A stretch of 64,000 nucleotides of DNA from Campylobacter concisus (lineage in GTDB: Bacteria; Campylobacterota; Campylobacteria; Campylobacterales; Campylobacteraceae), in NCBI RefSeq assembly GCF_003048905.1, contig NZ_PIRO01000003.1:1-64000 (forward strand), in the 5' to 3' direction. Made by a program: the position numbers and the translations under genes. Shown piece by piece: positions 57,048-64,000 of the stretch. The notes under the pieces are model-generated. The model did no database searches and was not told the origin of the DNA. It saw only the letters and a program-made list of their open reading frames with translations. Position 1 is the first letter of the stretch, and the number at the start of each line of letters is the position of its first letter.

Positions 57048-58454
57048 GTGAGTTTGGAGATAGAGCGTAAATTTTTACTCAAAAATTCTCAAATTCTAGA
57101 TTTTTTAAAAGAAGCTAGAGTAGTCTTTAAGCATCTTGAAATTTCTCAATTTTATACCAAGATAACGCAAAATGAAGAGGTCCGCTTTCGAAGTGAAGAG
57201 GATAAATTTATAAAAACTGTAAAGATTGGCAAAGATCTAATCAGAGAAGAAAATGAAGAATTTTGTGAAAAAGCGGAGTTTAAAAAGGCTCTTAAAAACC
57301 GCATCGGTAGCGTCATCTTAAAAGATAGATACACTTTTAAACTAAATAACAATCCTTGCAATATTGATATTTTTAAAAATGAACTAAACGGGCTTTGTAC
57401 ATTTGAGATCGAATTTAGCGATGAAAATGAAGCCGTCTTTTTCAAGCTGCCACCATTTTTAGAAAATTTTTGCCTAAGTGACGTAACTTGCGATAAAAGA
57501 TATAAAAACAAATTTCTTGCCATCCATGCTAATGAAAATGAACAAATCGACTACAAAAGAGCCTATAAGATCATAAAAGAAAAAGAAATTCTGCCAAATT
57601 TTGCTGTAAATCTAAAAAGCGGAGAGGCATTAAGAGTCCTTTTTGTTAGTATTTTTAAAGTAATAAAAAGGCTAAAAAGCCAGTATTTGATAGACAAAGA
57701 TGAAGAAGTTTTGCATGAGCTTCGCGTAAATTTAAGAAAGGTTAGATCGATCCTTAAAATTTTTAGTGGCGTTTTTGATGAGAAAGTGACACTTTTTTTT
57801 GGTGAGAATTTTAAAATGCTTGCAAACTCGACAAACAAAAAGCGAGATTTGGATGTATTTTTAAGTTTTTTAAACGAGCAAAAACATGCAAATGAGCCTA
57901 TATATTTTGTAAAAAAGGCTCTAGATTTAGAGTATGAAAATGTAAAAAGCTACCTTGGTGACGAAGAAAACTACGCATTTTTAAAAGAGTGGGAGATATT
58001 TTTAAACGAGGGTGAATTTTATAAGTCAAAACTCTTTGATGTAAGCCTTTCGCGCCTTGGTTCGTTTAAGCTTAGAACGCTTTTGGTTTTAGCTCAAAAA
58101 AAGCTAAAAAGTCTTAATCAAGACTGCCCAAATGAGAGCTTTCATGATCTTAGGATAGAGCTTAAAAAGATGAGATACACATACGAGTTTTTATGTGAAA
58201 TTTTCTATTTTGAAGGGCTTAAAAAGTATGAAGAGAAGCTAAAACAGATGCAAGAAATTTTTGGTGATCTTCAGGACTATGACGTCTGGCTCGGCATCCT
58301 TAAAAGGCTTCCAGAAATGCCAGATAAAGAGAGGCTCGAGAGTAAAATTTACAAGCAAATTTATAAAAGTAGAGAAGAGATACTAAAAAAGCGTCTTAAA
58401 TTTATAAAAGCAACTCGCAAAATTTCAAGAAATTTAAAAATTTACTACATATAA
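57048..58454 (+). CDS. CYTH-CHAD domain protein
   Basis: 468-residue cytoplasmic protein. An N-terminal CYTH (triphosphate tunnel) domain (about 1-160) opens with LEIERKFLL, the ExExK motif, and has VRFRSEEDKFIKTVKIG; a CHAD domain (about 200-468) has His-rich helices with HELRVNLRKVRSILK and HDLRIELKKMRYTYEFLC. CYTH domains hydrolyse inorganic triphosphate or similar; CHAD binds polyphosphate. I start at GTG 57048 with TTGGAG upstream; a TTG four codons earlier would lie inside that site. A role in polyphosphate metabolism is an inference. ubiE follows after 12 bases. Confidence 0.85.
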   Translation: MSLEIERKFLLKNSQILDFLKEARVVFKHLEISQFYTKITQNEEVRFRSEEDKFIKTVKIGKDLIREENEEFCEKAEFKKALKNRIGSVILKDRYTFKLNNNPCNIDIFKNELNGLCTFEIEFSDENEAVFFKLPPFLENFCLSDVTCDKRYKNKFLAIHANENEQIDYKRAYKIIKEKEILPNFAVNLKSGEALRVLFVSIFKVIKRLKSQYLIDKDEEVLHELRVNLRKVRSILKIFSGVFDEKVTLFFGENFKMLANSTNKKRDLDVFLSFLNEQKHANEPIYFVKKALDLEYENVKSYLGDEENYAFLKEWEIFLNEGEFYKSKLFDVSLSRLGSFKLRTLLVLAQKKLKSLNQDCPNESFHDLRIELKKMRYTYEFLCEIFYFEGLKKYEEKLKQMQEIFGDLQDYDVWLGILKRLPEMPDKERLESKIYKQIYKSREEILKKRLKFIKATRKISRNLKIYYI

Positions 58455-58466
58455 AAGGGCAAATTT

Positions 58467-59189
58467 ATGCAAAAACAAGAAAAAATCGTTGATATGTTTA
58501 ACCAGATCGCTCCGACTTATGACGTCGCAAACAGAGTGCTAAGTCTTGGTGTGGACGTGAGTTGGAGGAAATTTGCCTGCAGATATATGCTAGAAATTTT
58601 TAAAAATGAAAGCATAAATATCGTAGATGTAGCTTGTGGCACTGGCGATATGATGGGGCTCTGGAGCGAAATTTCAAAAGAATTTGGCGTTGAGGTAAAA
58701 AGCCTTACTGGCATCGATCCATCAAGCGGCATGCTAAAAGAGGCTAGGGCGAAATTTCCAAATTTTAAATTTATAGAGGCCTACGCTGGCAACACGACGC
58801 TTGCAAGTGGAGAGGCTCAAATTTTAAGCATAAGCTATGGCATTAGAAATGTGGTCGAGCGAAAGGCGGCACTTAGGGAGTTTAATAGAGTGCTTGCGCT
58901 AAATGGTTATGTGGTCGTACTTGAATTTACAAAACGCCAGAAAAAAGGCCTTATAACCTCGCTAAGAGATTTTTACTTAAGTAAAATTTTGCCAAGTATC
59001 GGGGGCTTTATCTCAAAAAATAAAGAGGCATACGAATATCTGCCAAGTTCGATCGAAAATTTCTTGGACGCAAAGAGTTTTTGTGATGAACTTATAGAGG
59101 CTGGCTTTGAGATAGAGCTTTGTAAGGGCTTTAGTATGGACATCTCGACGCTATTTATCGCTAAAAAGGTAAGAGAGATCAATGCTTAG
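58467..59189 (+). CDS. ubiE: Demethylmenaquinone methyltransferase (UbiE/MenG)
   Basis: 240-residue SAM-dependent enzyme of menaquinone synthesis. FNQIAPTYDVANRVLSLG, VDVACGTGDMMGLW, GIDPSSGMLKEAR and ISYGIRNVVERKAALREFNRV are the four typical motifs. Campylobacter makes menaquinone, so this is the expected role. The end overlaps xseA by 8 bases. Confidence 0.93.
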   Translation: MQKQEKIVDMFNQIAPTYDVANRVLSLGVDVSWRKFACRYMLEIFKNESINIVDVACGTGDMMGLWSEISKEFGVEVKSLTGIDPSSGMLKEARAKFPNFKFIEAYAGNTTLASGEAQILSISYGIRNVVERKAALREFNRVLALNGYVVVLEFTKRQKKGLITSLRDFYLSKILPSIGGFISKNKEAYEYLPSSIENFLDAKSFCDELIEAGFEIELCKGFSMDISTLFIAKKVREINA

Positions 59190-60348
59190 TGTTTCTGAGC
59201 TAAACGAAAAAGCAAAGGCGTTGCTTGAAGCAACACTTGACTACGTCGAGGTAAGCGGAGAAATTTCGCGCCTTACTAAGCACGCCTCTGGGCACTGGTA
59301 CTTCACGCTAAAGGATGAAAAGTCTAGCATCTCAGCTGTGATGTACCGCATGAATAACCAAAAGGTCAAATTCCTGCCAAAAGAGGGACTAAAGGTCAAA
59401 ATTTATGGCAAAGTGACCATTTATTCGCCAAGTGGGTCGTATCAGCTAGTGGCTAGTGCGATGCTGCCTGATGGTGAGGGCGAGCTTGAGCTTGCGTTTA
59501 GGCAGCTTAAAGAAAAGCTCGAAAGCGAGGGGCTTTTTGACATCAGCGCAAAAAAAGAGATACCAAATTTACCTAAGAAAATAGCCCTTGTCACAAGCGC
59601 TACTTCAGCTGCGCTTCAGGATATGCTAAAGGTGGTAAGAAGCCGCTGGAGGCTAAGTGAAATTTATATATTTGACGCGCTAACACAGGGCGAAAATGCC
59701 CCAAGCTCGCTTATAAAAGCTTTGCGCAGAGCCGATAAATACGGCGTTGATGTGATCGTTTTGGCTCGCGGAGGCGGCAGCAAAGAGGATCTTTGGTGCT
59801 TTAACGACGAGGGCCTAGCACGTGAAATTTACGCTACAAAAACGCCAGTCATAAGCGCTATCGGGCATGAGATTGACTACGTCATAAGTGACTTTGTAGC
59901 AGACCGTAGGTCGCTTACTCCAAGTGCTGCTATGCTCGATCTTTTGCCTGATGAAGAGGCGTTTTTCCAGTATCTTGACAGGCTTAGCGACGATCTTGAT
60001 AGCGCTTTAAGCTTAAAGATCACCAAAAAGCAAAATTTGTTAAATGTCCTTCTTTCTAAATTTTCATCAAATGCTCTAGAAGCTAGGATTGAGCTAAAAT
60101 TTAGCGAGGTGGCAAACAAACAAAACGCCATAACAAACGCCGTGCAAAGAAAGATCTTGCTTTTTGGCTCAGCTCTTGGCTCGCTAGAGAAGGCTTATGA
60201 GATGAGAGAGCTCTTTTTTGAGAGCACGAAGGGGCTTATTGAGGTTAGAAAAGATGGCAAGAGGATTGATCTTAGGGATTTAAAAATAGACGATGAGATA
60301 GAGCTTGTCTCGCAAAATACACATAAAAAAGCAATTATTAAGGAGTAA
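59182..60348 (+). CDS. xseA: Exodeoxyribonuclease VII large subunit
   Basis: 388-residue single-strand exonuclease subunit. An N-terminal OB-fold (about 1-95, [18 protein letters not shown]), [31 protein letters not shown] and [18 protein letters not shown], then a coiled coil. Somewhat shorter than the E. coli subunit, as in C. jejuni. The small subunit is not in this window. Confidence 0.93.
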   Translation: MLSVSELNEKAKALLEATLDYVEVSGEISRLTKHASGHWYFTLKDEKSSISAVMYRMNNQKVKFLPKEGLKVKIYGKVTIYSPSGSYQLVASAMLPDGEGELELAFRQLKEKLESEGLFDISAKKEIPNLPKKIALVTSATSAALQDMLKVVRSRWRLSEIYIFDALTQGENAPSSLIKALRRADKYGVDVIVLARGGGSKEDLWCFNDEGLAREIYATKTPVISAIGHEIDYVISDFVADRRSLTPSAAMLDLLPDEEAFFQYLDRLSDDLDSALSLKITKKQNLLNVLLSKFSSNALEARIELKFSEVANKQNAITNAVQRKILLFGSALGSLEKAYEMRELFFESTKGLIEVRKDGKRIDLRDLKIDDEIELVSQNTHKKAIIKE

Positions 60349-60350
60349 AA

Positions 60351-61430
60351 ATGAGCAGAAAAATCAACTTTAGCGCAGGTCCAAGCGCGATACCTTTAGA
60401 TGTTTTAGGGCATGCAAAGGCTGAATTTACCGACTACAGAGGTGAAGGCTACTCGATCATGGAGATCAGCCACAGAAGTAAGACCTTTGAGGAGATCCAC
60501 TTTGGCGCGATGGATAAGATAAGAAAGCTTTACGGCATCGGTGATGAGTATGAAATTTTATTTCTTCAAGGCGGCGCACACTTGCAATTTGGCATGATAC
60601 CGATGAATTTATATCAAGGTGGCAGGGCTGAATACGCAAACACCGGCGTTTGGACAAACAAAGCGATCAAAGAGGCAAAAGTGCTTGGCGTAAATGTAGA
60701 TATCGTAGCAAGCAGCGAGGATGAAAATTTCTCTTACATCCCTGAGTTTAAATTTAGCGATGACGCCGATTACGCCTACATCTGCTCAAACAACACGATT
60801 TACGGCACGCAATATAAGGCTATGCCAAAGACCAAATCGCCCCTTGTTGTCGATGCTTCGAGCGACTTTTTTGCTAGACCGCTTGATTTTAGCAGTATCG
60901 GTTTGCTTTACGGTGGCGCTCAGAAAAATGCGGGCCCAAGCGGCGTGACTATCGTCATTTTAAGAAAAGACCTAGTTGATCGTGTGAGCAGCCAAAACGT
61001 CCCTATGTTTTTGCGCTACAAAACGCACGTAGAGGCAAACTCACTTTACAACACACCGCCAACTTTTGGAATTTATCTTTTAAATTTAACCATGCAGCAC
61101 CTACTAGACCTTGGCGGACTTGCCGAGGTTGAGAAGATAAATGCAAAAAAAGCAAGCACGCTTTATAGCATCATAGATAGCTCAAATGGCTTTTACATGG
61201 GACATGCCAAAAAATCAAGCAGGTCAGACATGAACGTGAGCTTTACGATACCAAAAGATCATGCACTTGAGCCAGTTTTTGTAGAAGAAGCGCTAAAAGA
61301 GGGCATGCTAGGGCTAAAAGGTCACAGACATCTTGGCGGCATAAGAGCCTCTATCTACAACGCCGTTAGCCAAAGCGACGTTGAGAAACTTGGCGAGTTC
61401 ATGAGAGAATTTGAAAGAAAACATAGCTGA
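60351..61430 (+). CDS. serC: Phosphoserine aminotransferase
   Basis: 359-residue PLP enzyme of serine and pyridoxine synthesis. [15 protein letters not shown] at the N-terminus, [20 protein letters not shown] lysine K192 in [12 protein letters not shown] and [18 protein letters not shown] at the end. Two bases after xseA. It completes the serine route with serB at 43674. Confidence 0.95.
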   Translation: MSRKINFSAGPSAIPLDVLGHAKAEFTDYRGEGYSIMEISHRSKTFEEIHFGAMDKIRKLYGIGDEYEILFLQGGAHLQFGMIPMNLYQGGRAEYANTGVWTNKAIKEAKVLGVNVDIVASSEDENFSYIPEFKFSDDADYAYICSNNTIYGTQYKAMPKTKSPLVVDASSDFFARPLDFSSIGLLYGGAQKNAGPSGVTIVILRKDLVDRVSSQNVPMFLRYKTHVEANSLYNTPPTFGIYLLNLTMQHLLDLGGLAEVEKINAKKASTLYSIIDSSNGFYMGHAKKSSRSDMNVSFTIPKDHALEPVFVEEALKEGMLGLKGHRHLGGIRASIYNAVSQSDVEKLGEFMREFERKHS

Positions 61431-62890
61431 TGAATAAAACAAAGAAAGCTTATGATGAAATTCCTTATTTCTCGGCTGCATTTAGCGACTGCTCGCCAGT
61501 TAGGATAGAAGCGGTTGCTAAATTTCTGGGGCTTAAAGCAGCTAGCCTAAAAGAGGCTAGAGTGCTTGAGCTTGGCTCATCATATGGCGGTAATATCTTG
61601 CCATTTGCCATTTCGCATAAAAGCGCAAAAGTCGTTGGTATCGACATCTCAAGCCATCAAGTGACTGAAGGTAACAAGGTGGCCAAGCAGATAGGTTTAG
61701 AAAATTTTACTCTGCTTGAGCGAAATTTTTTGCACATGAACGAAAGCGATATAAAAGAGCTTGGGAAATTTGACTATATTATCGCTCATGGCGTTTATAG
61801 CTGGGTGAGCCCAAATGTAAGAGATGCGCTGCTTGCTACGATAAAGGCGCTACTTAGCGAGGATGGCATCGCTTATGTTTCGTATAATACCTATCCTGGC
61901 TGGAAGAGCCTTGATATTTTAAGAGATTTTATGCTTTTTGTTAGCTCAGGCAATGACAGCAAAGAAGCACTTGCTTATGTGAAATATGAGTTAAATTTCT
62001 TGCAGGATTATTTGAAATTTAGCTTACAAAACCAAAGTGATGTCGTATACAAAGATAGCATGAAGCTTCTTCTAACGCAGCTAAATTTCTTACAAGGCAT
62101 CATCGCAAAGGGTAATGATTATTATATATTGCATGATTTTTTAGAGGCTAGCAACGAGCCAATCTACTTTCATAAATTTGCTAAGCATATCGACAAACAC
62201 GGACTTTGCTACGTTATAGATGCTTCGCTAAATGACATCTTCGCAAGCTCGACTGGGATTTACCGCTTTGACGCACATATCGAGCAAAATTACAACTCTC
62301 GCATTAAAAAAGAGCAACTAAACGACTTTTTGTTTAATAGATCATTTAGAAAAAGTCTCATCGCTCACAAAGAGAGGCTTGGCGGTGCTGAGGACTTTGA
62401 CGCGGTGCTTGGAGAGAGCGAGCTTGATAAGATTTATTTTGCATATTTTAGCGAGCGGCCAAGGACAAAAACGCAAGAAATTTTAAGCAAAGCCTATCCA
62501 CAAAGCCTAAATTTAAGCGAAGTAAAAACGGCACTTGACGAGAATGCAAACGAAGCTTTTGTGGGACTGCTTGAAATTTTAAACGATCAAAACACTAAAA
62601 TTTCTTCTTCAAAACTTGCAGCACTTACCTATGAGCCTGATAAAACCAAACTAAAGCTTAGAGCTGCTGCGTATCTTGAGTATTTTTTAAATGCTAGCTC
62701 ACCAGTTATCTCTTTGGCAAATGAGCTAAATGGCAAGCTAAGCTTAAGCTATGAAGAGATTAAAGCTGCCTTGAAATTTGATGGTAAAGCTAGCTTAGAA
62801 GATATCGCAAAGAGCGTAAATTTAAGCAAAGATGAACTAGATAAGCTTGCTTTTAAATTAAGCGAAGCCTATTTTTTTGAAGAAATTTAA
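61430..62890 (+). CDS. SAM-dependent methyltransferase with methyltransferase-regulatory domain
   Basis: 486-residue protein with a class I methyltransferase domain (about 35-200: LELGSSYGGNILPFA, GIDISSHQV, then YIAHGVYSWV, an unusual IAHGVYSW motif IV) and a regulatory region (about 210-290) as in Pfam MethyTransf_Reg, followed by a winged-helix-like C-terminus (SLEDIAKSVNLSKDEL). The substrate is unknown. It shares one base with the serC stop (TGATG). Confidence 0.8.
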   Translation: MNKTKKAYDEIPYFSAAFSDCSPVRIEAVAKFLGLKAASLKEARVLELGSSYGGNILPFAISHKSAKVVGIDISSHQVTEGNKVAKQIGLENFTLLERNFLHMNESDIKELGKFDYIIAHGVYSWVSPNVRDALLATIKALLSEDGIAYVSYNTYPGWKSLDILRDFMLFVSSGNDSKEALAYVKYELNFLQDYLKFSLQNQSDVVYKDSMKLLLTQLNFLQGIIAKGNDYYILHDFLEASNEPIYFHKFAKHIDKHGLCYVIDASLNDIFASSTGIYRFDAHIEQNYNSRIKKEQLNDFLFNRSFRKSLIAHKERLGGAEDFDAVLGESELDKIYFAYFSERPRTKTQEILSKAYPQSLNLSEVKTALDENANEAFVGLLEILNDQNTKISSSKLAALTYEPDKTKLKLRAAAYLEYFLNASSPVISLANELNGKLSLSYEEIKAALKFDGKASLEDIAKSVNLSKDELDKLAFKLSEAYFFEEI

Positions 62891-62920
62891 GACTAGCTAG
62901 CCTAGCCTTAAATTTTTGAT

Positions 62921-63661
62921 TTAGCCAAATATCATATCTTTTAAGATCAGAATTATCATTGCTATGTAAAAGAGCAAAAACCACTTTTTAAGTGCTTTTT
63001 TATCCATAGCTTGTGTCTTTTTGGTGCCAAAGTATGCGCCTATTAGCGAGCCAAGCCCTAGGAATGTACCCTCCAAATAAGAGATGTGGCCGTTTAAAGA
63101 TAGTGAGATAAAGCCTGAAATGGCTGCGAACATCACAAAAAACACTCCCATTGAAACGGCTTTTTTCATATCATAGCGCAAAAAGCCAACTAAAATAGGA
63201 GCTATAAAAACCCCACCGCCTATGCCTATACTAATGGCAAGTGCACCTATACAAAAACCAACTAGAAATAGTAAAAATACGGAGTTGTTCGCATTTGTAC
63301 CGTCGCTATTTGGTGTGAAGTATAGTTTTATGAGTGAAAAGATAAAAGTTGCAAGCAAGAGTAGTTCGAGTAAGAGCTCGGGCGTGTGAGATACGATTAT
63401 GCCACTAAAGCTAGCTCCGACCAATCCTCCAAGACCTAAAAATACGCCGCGGTTTAGTTTTAAAAGTCCAGCTTTGTAGTTTAGATACGAGCCAAAAGTC
63501 GCACTAAATATCATTTGCATAACGCTTATGCCAATAGCAGTTTTTATGTCATATCCAAAGGCGACCATTATAGGAACAACGACTGTGCCACCACCGATGC
63601 CAAAAAAGCCAGCGATGTATCCAACACCGATACCGATTATAAAAAGTTCAACAAAAAGCAT
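62921..63661 (-). CDS. TauE/SafE-family sulfite/organosulfonate exporter-like permease
   Basis: 246-residue membrane protein with about eight helices and the Gly-rich repeats IGVGYIAGFFGIGGGTVVVP and GIGGGVFIAPILVGFL of the TauE/SafE family. Transports anions such as sulfite, sulfonates or others; substrate unknown. Convergent with the methyltransferase gene, 30 bases apart. ATG with AAAGGA upstream on the minus strand. Confidence 0.85.
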   Translation of the reverse strand: MLFVELFIIGIGVGYIAGFFGIGGGTVVVPIMVAFGYDIKTAIGISVMQMIFSATFGSYLNYKAGLLKLNRGVFLGLGGLVGASFSGIIVSHTPELLLELLLLATFIFSLIKLYFTPNSDGTNANNSVFLLFLVGFCIGALAISIGIGGGVFIAPILVGFLRYDMKKAVSMGVFFVMFAAISGFISLSLNGHISYLEGTFLGLGSLIGAYFGTKKTQAMDKKALKKWFLLFYIAMIILILKDMIFG

Positions 63662-63684
63662 AAATTTCCTTTTACGAGTGCCAA

Positions 63685-63690
63685 ATTTTA
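63685..63690 (-). promoter_or_regulatory. Candidate promoter for the TauE/SafE gene
   Basis: Minus-strand TTGGCTAAAAT (TAAAAT), about 24 bases before the ATG at 63661. Confidence 0.4.
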
Positions 63691-63784
63691 GCCAAGCGGT
63701 GTTAAAAAAATAGTAAAAAGGTGAAATTTGGGCATAAATTTAGAAATTTGATAAAAATTTTAAAAACTAAAAGCGAACTTTTTT

Positions 63785-63790
63785 TATAAT
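63785..63790 (+). promoter_or_regulatory. Probable promoter for the last gene
   Basis: TATAAT after a run of T, 24 bases before ATG 63814. The preceding 120 bases (63662-63784) hold only the divergent promoter and A/T-rich sequence. Confidence 0.55.
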
Positions 63791-63813
63791 CATCAAAAAT
63801 TTAAAGGAAAAAA

Positions 63814-64000
63814 ATGCTCTTAGAACAACCACTGTTTTATTATGAAGTGATTAGAGAAAAATTTAAAAATAGCTACCTAGCTGAGGATAATACGCAAACG
63901 ATTATAGGCATTGATTGCGATTATATCTATGAAAAGGATATGGATTTTTATGGGCTTAGAAGTTATTTTGATACAAATCGTAATAAATCTTTAGCTTCGT
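63814..64000 (+). CDS. Partial gene, possibly anthranilate synthase component I-like
   Basis: 62 codons are visible before the window ends, with ATG after AAAGGAA. The fragment reads LLEQPLFYYEVIREKFK, then NSYLAEDNTQTIIGIDC. The pattern of a Ser-Tyr-Leu segment followed by Ile-Ile-Gly-Ile is reminiscent of the N-terminal domain of TrpE/PabB-type chorismate-utilising enzymes. That is weak evidence, and the catalytic C-terminal domain is off the window. Confidence 0.4.
   Translation, partial: MLLEQPLFYYEVIREKFKNSYLAEDNTQTIIGIDCDYIYEKDMDFYGLRSYFDTNRNKSLAS

Overview
The window looks like a chromosomal contig end from a Campylobacter of the C. concisus / curvus / rectus / showae group. The evidence is an AT-rich genome with frequent TTG and GTG starts, extended TGnTAAAAT-type -10 boxes, and two blocks of gene order that match C. 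jejuni: pglA-pglC-pglD-pglE-pglF-pglG ... cheY-prmA-ftsH-psd-pssA, and pheA-hisC-fliF-fliG-fliH-dxs-perR ... ubiE-xseA-serC. The species is an inference. The first ~79 bases do not look genomic: they resemble untrimmed sequencing-library adapter, so the window probably starts at a contig edge. I found no rRNA, tRNA, insertion sequence, prophage or CRISPR array.

Layout. 105-4304: a TonB-dependent (heme/hemoglobin-type) receptor, malate:quinone oxidoreductase and a DUF4272 protein. 4350-6844: a UDP-glucuronate 4-epimerase-like gene, DNA-3-methyladenine glycosylase I and a small exported ATP-dependent DNA ligase. 6925-28995: an almost gapless operon for protein N-glycosylation (pgl). It carries sugar-nucleotide enzymes (galE/gne, ugd, a UDP-HexNAc dehydrogenase), an ecotin-like periplasmic protease inhibitor, two oligosaccharyltransferases (a divergent PglB copy and a canonical one), a Wzx-type flippase where C. 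jejuni has the ABC flippase PglK, glycosyltransferases (GT25, pglI, pglH, a pglH paralogue, pglJ, pglA), pglC and the bacillosamine enzymes pglD/E/F, then pglG and hisH-hisA. 29059-33528: cheY, prmA, ftsH, psd, pssA. 33486-35187: a candidate leucine leader peptide and leuA. 35188-35944: a gene-free stretch with a terminator, three degenerate direct repeats and two G-rich imperfect hairpins. 35945-37361 (minus strand): tcdA and surE. 37464-43665: lpxB, greA, lpxH, then the chemotaxis operon cheV-cheA-cheW. 43674-47575: serB, tal, rplY, pth and an LptF/G permease. 47631-56909: lysA, pheA, hisC, fliF, fliG, fliH, dxs, perR. 57048-62890: a CYTH-CHAD protein, ubiE, xseA, serC and a methyltransferase with a regulatory domain. 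62921-63661 (minus): a TauE/SafE permease. The last gene (63814 onward) is cut by the window end.

How the genes work together. PglF, PglE and PglD make UDP-diNAc-bacillosamine, PglC loads it on undecaprenyl phosphate, and PglA, PglJ, PglH and PglI (plus two extra transferases) extend it. A Wzx-like protein probably flips the lipid-linked glycan, and PglB transfers it to asparagine in the periplasm. UDP-sugar dehydrogenases in the same operon and an epimerase just upstream suggest that this strain's glycan contains a uronic acid absent from the C. jejuni heptasaccharide. The most unusual points are the second PglB with altered sequon-reading residues, the ecotin gene overlapping two sugar-nucleotide genes, and the run of five leucine codons in a short reading frame ahead of leuA.
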